Positions 1-11,253 of a DNA stretch of 64,000 nucleotides are shown here, piece after piece. Source of the stretch: Vicia villosa. Lineage: Eukaryota; Streptophyta; Magnoliopsida; Fabales; Fabaceae. Under the pieces are notes generated by a model. That model saw only the letters and a list, made by a program, of their open reading frames with translations. It was not told the DNA's origin and ran no database searches. Location: assembly GCF_029867415.1 (NCBI RefSeq), contig NW_026705566.1, positions 248,001 to 312,000 of the forward strand. Direction: 5' to 3'. A program made the position numbers and the translations under genes. Position 1 is the stretch's first letter; each line of letters opens with the position of its first letter.

Positions 1-435
1 TGTGCGATAACCATGAAGAGCAAAAGGTAACATCTCATGCCAGTCTTTGTAGGTTACTGTCATCTTTTGTATGATCTTTTTGATGTTCTTGTTGGCAGCT
101 TCTACCGCATCATTCATCTTTGGTCGATATGGAGAGGAATTATGATGTTTGATCTTTTTAGCCATTGTATGTCCACTTGAATGAGTACCAAAAGCACCAT
201 CGTGTATGTCTTCCATAATCTGTTCTGCTTCCTTCTTGTTCACACAACGAAGCAAAGTCGAGTCATGGTTTCGTTTGTACAGGATTCCATTACTTAGAAA
301 GAATTTAGCAGCAAATCTTCTTAGAAACTTTCTATCGTTAATGGATGCCCCTTCAGGGTACTCTTGAGCTTCGAGATATCTTTTCACTTCATGGAACCAT
401 GGTTTTTCTTTCATTCCTTCGGCATCGATCTCATT
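1..435 (-). pseudogene. pol: Integrase remnant of left element, catalytic core deleted, runs off edge
   Basis: Past a TGA at 436-438 the pol frame stays open to base 1. It encodes the start of the integrase region (PWFHEVKRYLEAQEYPEGA), then the first part of the zinc-binding region (DGAFGTHSSGHTMAKKI), which passes directly to KHHNSSPYRPKMNDAVEAA, the segment after the second catalytic Asp. Compared with the intact plus-strand Ogre, about 399 bases (133 codons) are missing, in frame, at about 150-156. The missing part holds the zinc-finger cysteines and the first two Asp of the D,D,E triad. The ends share AAGAT, which suggests a microhomology deletion. The protein could not be a working integrase. 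Confidence 0.85.
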
Positions 436-1350
436 TCAATAGGCTGGTTCATCCAGTATGTAAATGGTGATCATTGGCGCCTCATTATCCCACCTGACTT
501 TGAACATAGATGACATGGTAGCTAGAGCATCAGCTAGTTGATTTTCTTCGCGCGGGATATGTTCAAAAGCGATTTCTTCAAAATAAGGAATCAAACTCAG
601 TACATATTCTTTGTATGGAATTAGATTCGGGTGCTTCGTGTCCCATTCCTCTTTGACTTGATAAATTACAAGGGCCAAGTCTCCGTAGACCTCCAGGAAC
701 TTGATTCTTAGATCGATTGCAGCTTTGAGACCCATAATACATGCTTCATATTCGGCTATATTGTTAGTGCAGTTGAAGCATAATCTGGCAGTGAATGGTG
801 TATGTCCTCCTGTAGGAGAAATGATCACAGCTCCGATGCCATTGCCAAGTGCATTAGAAGCTCCATCAAAAACCATAGTCCATCGGGATCCTAGCTCAGG
901 TCCTTCCTCCGGTCCTGGTTGTTCGTAGTCAGCAACTAGCATAATGTCTTCATCTGGGAAGTCAAAATTCAACACTTGATAATCATCCACTGCTTGATGA
1001 GCCAGATGATCAGCTACCACACTTCCTTTGATCGCCTTTTGTGAAGTGTACTGGATGTCATACTCTGTTAAGATCATTTGCCATCTTGCTATTCTTCCAG
1101 AGAGAGCAGGTTTTTCAAACACATACTTGATAGGATCCATTTTGGAGATCAGGAAAGTGGTATGGTTTAGCATATACTGCCTTAGTCGGCGAGCCGCCCA
1201 TGCTAAGGCACATCAAGTTTTCTCGAGCAGTGAGTATCTTGTTTCACAATCAGTAAACTTTTTGCTAAGATAATAGATTGCATGCTCCTTTCGGCCAGAC
1301 TCATCATGTTGTCCCAGTACAAACCCCATTGAATCTTCTAATACTGTGGT
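436..1350 (-). pseudogene. pol: Two RNase H regions of left element pol
   Basis: The upstream part (about 1350 to 1000) matches the ordinary gypsy RNase H that follows RT (HAIYYLSKKFTDCE, ISKMDPIKYVFEKPALSGR). It is shifted out of the RT frame by an apparent 2-base loss near 1350 and carries a TGA near 1215 where a Cys codon is expected. The downstream part (about 920 to 500) is a second, RVT_3-type RNase H with the acidic residues in FDGASNALG, NIAEYEAC, VYGDLALV and QLADALA. Dual RNase H is a known Tat/Ogre trait. The frame ends with TGA at 436-438, just before the integrase remnant. Confidence 0.85.
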
Positions 1351-2621
1351 ACATTATTAGAGGTGTTCCTTCCACTGGTGGTAACAAGATTGGCGGTTTT
1401 TGAAGATATTCTTTGATCTTATCAAAGGCTAATTGGCATTTGTCATTCCATCTTTCCACTTGATCTTTCTTCAACAGTTTGAAGATCGGCACACAAGTAG
1501 TAGTCATGTGGGCAATAAATCTGGCTATGTAATTCAGACGTCCCAAGAATCCTATGATTTGTTTCTCGGTACGGGGTATGGGCATTTCTTGAATGGCTTT
1601 GACCTTGGCAGGATCAACTTCAATACCTTTGCTGCTGACAATGAAACCTAAGAGTTTACCGGATCTTACTCCAAAGGTACACTTGTTCGGATTCAGTCGT
1701 AACCTGTACTTCTTGAGTTTGTCAAACAGATTGTGCAGATGACCCAGATGTTCTTCTTCGGTGTTGGACTTTGCAATCATATCATCGACATAAACCTCTA
1801 TTTCTTGATGAATCATATCATGGAACAGAACTACCATTGCACGCTGATATGTTGCTCCTGCATTCTTTAAACCAAAGGGCATTACTTTGTAACAAAAGGT
1901 TCCCCAGGGTGTTGTGAAGGTTGTCTTTTCCACGTCTTCGGGCACCATCTTGATTTGATTGTACCCTGAGAATCCATCCATAAAGGAGAATACCTTGCAT
2001 TGTGCAGTATTGTCAACCAGTACATCGATGTGAGGTAAAGGGAAATCATCTTTGGGGCTTGCCCGATTCAGATCTCTGTAGTCTACACATATTCTGACCT
2101 TCCCGTCTTTTTTAGTCACAGGCACGATGTTAGCTATCCATGGAGGATAACTCACAACTTTCAGAAAGCCAGCATTGAATTGCTTTTCAACCTCGTCTTT
2201 GATTTTCTTGGACATATCGGGCCTACTTCTTCGCAGTTTCTGCTTAATTGGAGTGCTACCTTCTTTGATTGGCAGGCGATGAACCACAATATCCGTGTCA
2301 AGGCCAAGCATATCTTCATAGGACCAAGCGAATATCTCAAGGTAGTCTTGTAACATTTGAATCAGTCTTTGCTTGACACTGTCTTCTAGATCAGCCCCTA
2401 TCTTGACTTCTTTCTTTTCTTCGTCACTGCCCAAGTTGATAACCTCAATTGGCTCTTCATGCGGCTATATAGTCTTTTCCTCTTGTTCTAACAGCCTTGC
2501 AAGTTCCCTTGGTACTTCACAATCTTCCTCACTTTCGTCCTCAGTTTGGTAGATCGGATTTTCAAAGTCATGACTGGCAATAGCAGAATCGTTATCAACA
2601 GGATCCAGAGTGAATTTGAAT
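1351..2621 (-). pseudogene. pol: Reverse transcriptase of left element pol (nonsense mutated)
   Basis: Encodes a gypsy RT with VRICVDYRDLNRASPKDDFPLPHID, FSFMDGFSGYNQIKM, MPFGLKNAGATYQRAM and the catalytic YVDDMIAKS (about 1775-1795). Upstream it has the usual linker (RELARLLEQEEKTI). A TAG at 2465-2467 breaks the frame there; the plus-strand Ogre has a sense codon at this place and the change fits CAG to TAG. The exon starts after a conserved TGCAG acceptor at 2622. The RT core itself has no stop, but the frame is lost near 1350. Confidence 0.88.
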
Positions 2622-2886
2622 CTGCATTTATTATGTGTGTGTGTGTAAGAACACATAGCTATTTGAAAATGAATAAAGCAAAGAAAGAAAAAGGATCATA
2701 AAATTTGAATATGCAAACGTCCCATGATTTTATTGAATGAACATGATCATGATATGACAAACCCTTATAAAAAGGACCAGTGTGCTTCGGGCAAGGCACC
2801 TGGCTTTTAAGTTCATGGTTCGATAGTACAGGAACCATTTTTTATCTTTGAACACATAAACAACGAAAACACGAAATTGCATTTAC
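2622..2886 (-). other. Predicted pro-RT intron of left element
   Basis: On the minus strand the gag-protease frame ends ...GAG TAA (stop at 2885-2883), where GTAAAT is a good 5' splice site. The 3' side ends AATGCAG before 2621. Removing these 265 bases joins gag-protease and RT in one frame with phase 2, the same phase as in the plus-strand Ogre. Ogre elements are known to splice an intron between protease and RT. The exact ends are my prediction; no transcript evidence is available here. Confidence 0.7.
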
Positions 2887-5800
2887 TCCTGATCAAAGGA
2901 GATCACATCCTCAGCTTCCCAGTTGTTCAATCCATTGTTGTGAGCAGGGAGTATCCAGCTGCTCCAGTTGCAGCTGTCTTCTTTGTCTTCCACAGCATTG
3001 ATTTCTTTGGTGGGGAAATGAGCTGTTGATCCTTCGGGATGAGCAAGATACTCTGCTGGATACGAGAGCCCAGGCTGAGATACCTCTGTTGGCTGAGCGA
3101 GGTACTCGATAAGATCGTCCCATCCATTTGGAATGATGTCTTTGAGGGAGACTTATGCATTCTAGGGAGCAACGTACTGCATCAGGAAATCATTCTCATT
3201 TTTTGGTGTTTCCCAGACTTCTTCAGGAGCGACAGGGCTTGTGAATGTCATATTGTCTTCGAAATGATTGTCCCATCCAGTTGGGGTGATGTCTTCAATA
3301 GCGATCTGCGAGCTCAGGGGAGCAGAATACTTCACCATAAAGTCATACTTACCACTTGGTTCTCCTAGCGTATCCCAGACTTCTTTTGGACTAGGTGGAC
3401 TTTGGTATTGCTCAGTGATGGAACTTGTGAAACTTTTGCAATCTTCAAACTGATCACCCCATCCAGTTGGGACGATGTCTTCAATGGCAATAAAAGAACT
3501 CTGAGGTGCAATGTATTTTACTAGAAAATCATACCCGCCGCTTGGTTCTCCCAAAGTATCCCAAACTTCCATGGAAACAAGTGGAACTTCATTTGGATAT
3601 TGCTGAATAATATGGTTCAAAAACACTCCCTCGTCTTCAATAGCATTCACTCCTTGACTGATGAAATGTGACATTAATCCTCCAGAACGAGGACTTTGAT
3701 CGCTCTTTTGAGTTCCATCAGCATAGCCCATACCTAGCTTATCGAACTTGTAAGGTACATCGAGGAGCTGTCCCCATACTGTGCAACCACCTTCTTCGAT
3801 CACAGCTTTGGCATCTTTGAGAGAAGCCATAGTTGGAGTTACTTTTGTAGTAGGTGTAACGGAAATGTGTTTGGTAGTAGAGACATCTGGAGGGACCACC
3901 TCAAAAGATTGGCAGGGAGTTTCAATGAATTCTCCATCCATCTCAACATACTTGGAGTTACTTAGGTGGCTAACCACATACTCTTCTTCGCCATAAACTG
4001 TGACGACCTTGCCTTTTACTGGATACTTTAACTTCTGATGCAGGGTAGAAGTTACAGCATTTGCCCCATGTATCCAAGGGCATCCTAGTAAACAGGAATA
4101 TGCTGGGTGAATTTCCATTACGTAAAAGGTAGAATCAAAGATCTGAGAGCCCACTCTGATTGGGAGCTTCACTTTTCCGTACACTGTTCTTGTTGACCCG
4201 TCGAAGGCTCTTACCACAACATCGCTTGGTTGTAACACAACCCCTTCGAAGTCAAGTTTTTCCAGTACTGCTTTTGGTAACACGTTCAAAGAGGAACCGT
4301 TATCTACCAGCACATGAGACAGAGTGGTGCCGTTACATTCAATAGAGATGTGCAGGGCTTTATTGTGATTTTTCCCAGCAGGGGTTAAATCAGCATCAGA
4401 GAAACCGAGACCGTTATTGACTGTTAGACTGGAAACACAATTTTCAAATTGATCGACTGAAATCTCTTGTGGTACATGTGCAGCTTTCAGGAACTTCATC
4501 AGGGCCTTGGCATGAGCTTCTGAATATTTCAGCAGAGACAACATTGAAATCTTTGAAGCAGTGTGCCCCAGTTGTTCGACAATATTGTAATCACTTTTGC
4601 AGATGATTTTCAATATTTCCTCCATTTCTTGCTTCGACGGATCTTCAACAGTGACTTCCACCGGTACGTGAACTGGTTCAACTAGTGGCTCTTTGCCTCG
4701 AGCGTTGATATCTTGATTAGGAACTGGGACCTGGACTGGATTAGTAGCAACATTTGGAGAAATTTCTGGTGAAAAGATCCTTTCGCTTCTCATAATCTTA
4801 CTAGTACCCACAATATTATCAACAGTTGGAGTAGTAAAATTCATGGCCTCTTCAGTCAAGGTATCTTGCTTAACTCCATGGACATAAACATTAGTGTCAT
4901 AACTCCACGGGACAGCTTTGTCTGAGGAGTATGGAAATGGAGTCGGACTGGTAATGATTACCGATGCCACTTTGGGTGCAGCAGAAATTTTGAAAGGAGT
5001 TTTGGTAGGGATTTTCAACGGTATGTTAGAAACCAGTGAGACGTCCTCTATTCTCATCCCATTTGAAAAGACTTCGCATAAAACGTCCATAGAAGGGAGC
5101 CTTTCAAACATAATGATACGGCGATCCATCCACTTTTGAATTCCTATTTTCAAATTCTCACAACCATTGGGTAGGTGTGCACAATAAAAGCAACCAGGGT
5201 CACAACCTGGAAAGAAACCAGCTCGGATTAGCTTTCTTTTGACTTCAAGGAGCGGAGTTGACAATTCTCTCACATCATAGATGTAAACAATGTCTATGAT
5301 AGCATTAACGGTCTTGTCGTGCTTCGGCATAGGTGCAGTGACGACATTTGGAGTCTCTGGAGGATCGAACTCAATTTCCCCAGCATCTATCATGTCTTGT
5401 ATTTTATTTTTCAGGGCCCAACAGTGATCTGCGTCATGTCCTGGACAGTTGGAATGGTATGCACATGTTGCATCGGGGCGATAACTCGGAGAGGAAGTGT
5501 TGAAATTCTTTGGAGGATCTTTCAATGTGATCAGATCTGCTTTTAACAAGTGTTGCAATGCTTGAGAGATTGACATATTGATTCTGGTGAAATTTCTTCT
5601 TGGTGCATCTGGTCGACGCGTATACTTCGGCCGTTGATCTTTTTGAGGTGCAGATGCGGAGATCAGAACTGCCCCTACAGACTAGTGATGCTCACTTTTG
5701 CGACCTTTCTGACTGTGCATTGTATTGACTTCATTTCTCCCACTGATGGGCCTCTTTGTAGTACCAGAGGAGGAGCCTATTTGAATTTTTCCACTTTGAA

Positions 5801-6074
5801 TACCGCTTTCAACACGCTCTCGAGTTAATATCAGGTCAGTGAAACCTGATGATGAGCTTCGCAGCAAATGACTGTAGAAAGGGCCAGTTAAAGTGCCCAT
5901 GAACATGTCGACCAGCTCGCGATCAGATAAGGGTGGTTGAACCCTTCTAGCCAGATCTCTCCACTTTTGTGCATACCCTTTGAAACTTTCTTTTGGTGCC
6001 ATAGACATGCCCCGTAGTTGAGTACGGGTTGGTGCAAGGTCAGCGTTGTATTGATACTGTTTATAGAAAGCAGC
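2883..6074 (-). pseudogene. gag-pro: gag (3' part) and protease of left element
   Basis: This continues the gag frame broken by the Ogre insertion at 6074/6075. It covers the end of the Gag core (YQYNADLAPTRTQL, KESFKGYAQKWRDLARRV), a zinc-knuckle-like CAYHSNCPGHDADHC, and a retropepsin-type protease with LVDNGSSLNVLPK and YSCLLGCPWIHGANA. The active-site triplet is DNG rather than DTG. A long acidic tail follows with repeated EVWDTLGEPSGxYDF and xIxPTGW units. In-frame stops lie at 5682-5684 (TAG), 3162-3164 (TAG) and 3153-3155 (TAA), after which the frame stays open to the stop at 2883-2885 inside the intron donor. All three stops are one C-to-T step from Gln codons. Confidence 0.88.
6070..6074. 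repeat. Target site duplication GCAGC, left copy
   Basis: GCAGC directly precedes the 5' LTR start TGTCATACCCC and is repeated directly after the 3' LTR at 28870-28874. Dropping one copy and the Ogre rejoins the host gag frame exactly (HTWEDLAAAFYK on the minus strand). Confidence 0.95.
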
Positions 6075-7453
6075 TGTCATACCCCAATTTTTGACCTAAG
6101 ATACCACCTCATATCATTGCATATGCATCATTTGCATCTCTAACAAATTGCATAGCTTGTGTTTGTTACTTGTGACTCAGCAGGATTTAAACAAGAAATC
6201 ACTCATCAGTACAAGCAACAATCAACTAGGGTTTTGTTCTCCCTTCATCTCAAATGAATCATCTTCATCAATAATCAACATTTGGTCCTCAGAGATTCAT
6301 TTCAGCAAGCTCAAAGGCTCTGAATCGACCAAACTAGGGTTTTGACTGAAGACAGTATACTCCTGACTTTTGCTCAGGATTTGATCTAATGACTTGGGAC
6401 ATGACCTCAAGACCCCAAGTATATCATTTTGACCTAATCCATTGGCTCAAGACATCTCCTACACAAGGATTGATCAACAGTGAAATTTCAAATCATCAGA
6501 TTAGGGTTTTGAACTATCAGGGACTAAAATCAGGGATCACATTTGGGAAACCCTAAAAATCCCCAGGAAGTCAATCAAATGTTTCAATCATCTTCAAATA
6601 AAGTGTGCCATATCCATTTGTGTGATTCAAGAGTTTTGATTGGAATCTATTTCAAGATTTTGGCCTATGGATTCATCATGGTGAAGAATTGATTCATATG
6701 GATTATTTGAAAGTTGGTACAAGTTTGAAATAATTCACGGAAATTTCGCCAAAATTGCAAGAAATATCTTTTAGTCCATTTGTTGAAAGATTATTTCAAG
6801 TATGGTTTAAAACCATAAATTCAAGAATTAAAAGTTCATTGGTGCAAGAACATTTTTCACATTACTTCAAGGACTTTTCTTTCAAGAATATCCAACATTC
6901 ATGGTTCATACAAATTTATCCAAGATTCTAAAGGAAATTCAAGTGGAGTGTCTTTACATGAACAAATTCCAATTTTCAAATGAATTACAAAGGAACTTTA
7001 TCTAAAGTTCAAGAATTACAAAATTCTATTCATTTTCAAGAATACAAGTTCATACAATTTTAAAGTTGGAATGAATTGGAAATTACAAGAAAAAAGAGAA
7101 AAACTACAAAGACATTCTTGAAGACTTTCTTCAATCTTCAAATCTCCATTCTTGGAATTCAAGTTTCTTCATTCTTTCTTCAAAGAATACTCATGTCACA
7201 TGAAAAAAAAAAGAAACAAAAAGGGGTGAGATTAGCAAAAAGTCCAATAAAAGAAATAATTCAAAAAGAAGAGATAATTCAAGACAAAAAGGAATCAAAG
7301 AGAGATTTTTCTTCCACTTGCATGATTCATATCATAAGAAATATCTTTGCATAATGACATGGAGAATATTCTTATTCTTATTCTTATTTTCTCAATGATT
7401 ACAATCTTGCCAATCAAGTTAATTTTTATGCCAAACACATCCTAAGCTTTTCC

Positions 7454-7461
7454 TATAAATA
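7454..7461 (+). promoter_or_regulatory. TATA box of young Ogre 5' LTR
   Basis: TATAAATA within CCTATAAATAGAGG is a textbook plant TATA box. Transcription would be expected to start about 30 bases downstream, near 7485-7495. The identical copy in the 3' LTR is at 25095-25102. Confidence 0.75.
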
Positions 7462-7772
7462 GAGGTGTTCTCTTCATTGCAAAACACACCAAAGCAACCT
7501 TAACTACTTGCTTTTTTCACTCCTCCCTTTTCTCTCATAATTTTCAAAGTTTCTTAGTTCCATAGTTTGAAAAGGAGTGAGAAGTAGTTCATACCTTAGT
7601 GGAGAGTTCCAACTTGAAGTCCATCTTCAAGTCTCCCTAATATCCAAAGAGGTGGTATCATCTTCATCAAAGGATCCTACAACAACAAGCAAAGTTGTTA
7701 GGAAAATTGTTAGTAACAATTCAAGGTTGTTAGTAACAATAAGGAATTCAAGGCATACCTTCAACAATAATC

Positions 7773-7964
7773 CGGCGAAAGTTTCCTCGCCGTAGCAATA
7801 ATTCGTGATGAATTTGAAGCCGTAACAGCAACGTAGCAGCGGTTCAGATTCGCGACTCAGAGTCAACAATCACTTAGAACAGAAACGCAGCAAACGTAGA
7901 GGCAGAATTTCAGAAGCAGAATCGATACGTACCTCGGTGATAACCGGCAAAAATCTCCTTGCCG
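7773..7964 (+). repeat. Two related short hairpins in the LTR leader
   Basis: 7773-7792 reads CGGCGA, 8-base loop, TCGCCG. 7945-7964 reads CGGCAA, 8-base loop, TTGCCG. The loops are alike (AAGTTTCC and AAATCTCC) and the one stem difference is compensatory (G-C to A-T). Both lie downstream of the TATA box and would be transcribed. Confidence 0.6.
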
Positions 7965-10071
7965 CAAGTAAGTCGATTTCATCTTCACTCTCAAAATTAT
8001 TGATAATAGTTGCTGCAAATATACTCTTGCTTATCATCTAAGAATTGAAAACAGCAAGATTTTGAGTTATAGTTACTATGTCATAAGAAAAAAATGAAGC
8101 TTTACCATAAAAACAAAATTGAAGTTAAAACCTGAGTTTGTCTTCAATCACATGAACCAAAAGTTGTTGTTGCTCCGAGAAAGAGAATCGAGAGAGACAT
8201 ACAGCCTTCCGTTGAGAGAGCACCGCAAGAGAGACTGAGAGCAAATCGTGAGAGAGACCAAGAGTGAACCGAGGGAGAACCTGAAATTGTTGCCGTGAGA
8301 AGAGCAAAACGAGAGGGCTTCGGTTGTTGTTGTTTAATGGAGAACGAGAGAGAGATGACGAGTGGGAGAAAGAAATGGAGAGAGGGATTTGTGTTGTTGA
8401 TTGTTCGGTGAAGGGAATTGAGAGCAAGAGGAAGAGTTTTGTTCCTCCATTGTTACTGTTAGCGTAAGAAAGATAGAGAAAATTCAGAGAAAAATTGAGA
8501 AGGAGCGTTGCCTCTTTTCTCAATTGTGTTTAGGGTTTTCCAACCCGTGTGTGTTTTAGGAGATGGGGCGGATCCGGGTCACACTGACCCGACCCGGTCC
8601 GGCCCCAATGTTTTTTATTTTATTTCAGTTTCTTAAATTAATTTGGGCTGTACCTCCCTTTTCAGTTTAAAACCCCCTGGCCCATTCAATTAAGTTTTTT
8701 TTAACTAATTCTCTTTTAATCTTTTCTATAAATATTTTCATGAGATTTAGTATTTTATTTTAATATAGGATTTATTTTTCTTTTCTAATCCTTATTGAAA
8801 AAAAAACAACAAAAAAAATATATATTAGATGCATATTTAAATTTGTGTTTCTAATTATTTTCTCTTTTCATGAAAAAAACTACAAAAAAATATCTTCTTT
8901 TAGAATTAATTTTTATTTGAGTTTGATATTTTCATATTATTTTGTGTAATTAATCATTTAAGTTTCTATTTGATTACTGTTGCACATCACTTGAATTTTC
9001 TAACTTCATCCGAGACTTCGAGATTATTTCTCTGTTGTTCTCTGTTTGTTTGGTTTTCCATTTGCTGTAGAATTCCATAAACAATTACTGGATGATCGTG
9101 GAATGCTGTAAGCTGTGAGCTTATCCGACGTTCTATTTTGCTGGTGTGGATGCTTAATATCTGTTGAGATCCTAATTTATTCCAAGCACATCACTTGAGG
9201 GTCACGGTAACACCTCAAACTCAGAAATCCAATTTTCTCATTCTTCGAGGTAAGCCTAAAACTCAATCAACTGTTTTCATAACAGTAATCAAATCATTTT
9301 CAAAAACCATCCACCCTGTTTTATGAAAATAAAACAGGGGCCTCTCGAATATTAGAGAGTATAAGACCCACTCCCTTTCCTTTTTTATACAGTTTTTCTT
9401 TGTACAGAAAACTCTTTCATAACAATACTTTTCAAACTGTTTTCAAAACAACAAACGACGCGTCTGTAAATAAAACCATCCACCATGTTTTATAAAATAC
9501 CACGGGCCTCCATGTAGGTATAAGTCCCAAGCCCCTTTTGTACATACCCACTCAAGTACATGAAATTAGGTATTTCATTGTACGCCTTTTGTACATATCT
9601 CAATCAATCTGTTTTTTTTAACTTTGAATAACAAACCAAAAATGAAGGTTTCTTTAAATCTTCCCAAAAAATATCATGGGCCTCCATGTAGGTATAAGTC
9701 CCAAGCCCCTTTGTAAATACCTGTTTACATAGCTTTGAATAAATTCAAGTGGACCTCTCCCCGAGTGTGAGTCCCGAGCCCCTGTGTATACAAATGGATC
9801 ATGCTTACAGGTATATTTCCTTCATAAACTCCATTATATACACACACTTTGTCATATATGTATAACTGTTCATATTTGTTCATGTACTTGTTCATGTTTG
9901 TTCGTATTTGTTCATACTTGTGATTGTGTTATATATGCTTGTTCAACTTAGTACAACACTAGGTTCCCCATAGCCTCCTATTGGGCTTCGTGCAAAGAAT
10001 CTCCACTAGTTTAGGTTAGGACATAGAGTATGGTTTCCCGGTGAAATCGCTCTAAGAGCTCAAACCAACTA

Positions 10072-10248
10072 TACCATGCCTCCCCTTGGGCTTTGTACAA
10101 ACGAGTGACCCTCCCATAGCCTCCTCTTGGGCTTACAATGCAAGGACCCTGGATTGTCCCTCCCATAGCCTCCTCTTGGGCTTACAATGCAAGGACCCTC
10201 GGATAGCCTCCTCTTGGGCTTCGTACAAGGACCCACGGGCTTCTTATA
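10072..10248 (+). repeat. About 48-bp tandem repeat in LTR
   Basis: Four to five imperfect units share CATAGCCTCCTCTTGGGCTT followed by a variant of ACAATGCAAGGACCC. An outlying related unit lies near 9970. Short ORFs on both strands here are translations of the repeat. Confidence 0.8.
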
Positions 10249-10361
10249 AGCATCCCCAATATCCAAATCAAATACCCTAGGAGATTAGACATTTTTCATC
10301 TCTATGCTAGGAGTATCCCTTCTATATCATCACAAACAATCAATCAATCAAAATCAAACTT

Positions 10362-10610
10362 TTTTGCCACAAGTCTGGCTAATCAATCAAACTTCTTTTT
10401 GCCACAAGTCTGGCTAATCAATCAAACTTCTTTTTGCCACAAGGCTGGCTAATCAATCAAACCGTTTTGCCACCGTACTGGCTGATTAATCAAAGTTTTT
10501 GTCACAAGGCTGACTTCATTGAAACTTTTGCCACGAGGCTGGCTGATTAATCAAAACTTTTTGTCACAAGGCTGACTTCATTGAAAGTTTTTGCCACAAG
10601 GCTGGTTAAA
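10362..10610 (+). repeat. Eight-unit hairpin array in LTR
   Basis: Units start at 10366, 10401, 10436, 10469, 10501, 10530, 10563 and 10593. Each is a 4-bp stem around a 6-base loop. Five units are GCCA/TGGC, two are GTCA/TGAC (10501 and 10563) and the last is GCCA/TGGT. The loop is CAAGGC or a close variant. The switch between GCCA/TGGC and GTCA/TGAC preserves pairing. The spacers are mostly ATCAATCAAACTT-like. Confidence 0.75.
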
Positions 10611-11233
10611 CAAACAAAAAAAACCAAACAGATGTATGTGATGATATAGATTAGATACATCTAGCATTTAGACGACATTTGTCTATTTTCCTTTGCTTCC
10701 ACTAGCATAAGTGGGAACTACGATTGCTCTGACTTTCTCAACATCCCTTTGAGAATACGTAGGCACAAGGTCGATCCTTGGCGAGCAAAACAAAACAAAA
10801 AAAAAACCATTCAAACCATAGCACCCGTAGACCCCGAGCTACAGATGCTCTGATTCCCTTTAAGGGATATGTATGCAGAGGATCGCGATGATCTTTGCGA
10901 GCACAATCAAACAAACACCTTAGGTCCCACCTATTTCACAACAGAACCTTCACCATAGCATAGAATAAAAAACAATAAAGAACCCTGTAGAGTACTACAG
11001 ATACGTTGGGTGCTAATACCTTCCCTTCGTATAACCAACCCTCTTACCCAAGATCTCCCCCCACTTTTTAGGTTATTGCAGCTTTTTCCCTTTTCCTCCT
11101 TTGGAAATAATAAAAAGTTTGGTCGAAATAAAAGAAAAATCATTTTTTTGAGCACTCGAGCCCAAAGAAGGCATCAGGTGTCTCATCCTACAAAAAAGAG
11201 GAACAAAACGGTTTTTCGCCCGCGACAGAAAAA

Positions 11234-11253
11234 TGGCGACTTCACTGGGGACC
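11234..11253 (+). promoter_or_regulatory. Primer binding site (tRNA-Arg type) of young Ogre
   Basis: TGGCGACTTCACTGGGGACC begins six bases after the LTR end. It resembles the primer site reported for Ogre elements (tRNA-Arg) and the TGGCGACTCTGCTGGGGA sites of the other two Ogre-like elements here, differing at several internal bases. Confidence 0.85.

Larger units (their letters stand above)
6075..11227 (+). repeat. 5' LTR of young Ogre
   Basis: Starts TGTCATACCCC and ends CGCGACA (TG...CA). It is 5153 bp and nearly identical to 23716-28869. A TATA box lies at 7454-7461, so U3 is about the first 1.4 kb. U3 holds several AGGGTTT and AAACCCTA motifs. The transcribed part contains paired small hairpins (7773-7964), a roughly 48-bp tandem repeat (10072-10248), a tandem hairpin array (10362-10610) and duplicated blocks reading CATGTAGGTATAAGTCCCAA (near 9512 and 9688). 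The short ORFs in it are low-complexity and I do not consider them genes. Confidence 0.97.

Noticed and set aside
436..2434. Plus-strand ORFs opposite RT and RNase H
   Set aside because: Antisense shadows of clearly recognisable minus-strand pol sequence.
7076..7354. 92-codon plus-strand ORF in the LTR U3 (and copy at 24717-24995)
   Set aside because: Lys-rich translation of A-rich sequence upstream of the TATA box; no sign of protein-level constraint.
8125..8523. 132-codon minus-strand ORF in the Ogre LTR (and copy at 25766-26164)
   Set aside because: Ser/Leu-rich translation of a GAGAGA-type purine-rich stretch; no known motif, antisense to the element and within the leader.
10069..10280. 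Short ORFs on both strands over the 48-bp repeats
   Set aside because: The proteins are repeats of the repeat unit; they exist because the unit length is a multiple of three in places.
10362..10610. CRISPR-like array
   Set aside because: Plant nuclear retrotransposon LTR, units vary in length and sequence, spacers are themselves repetitive, and no cas-like genes occur. A hairpin repeat explains it better.
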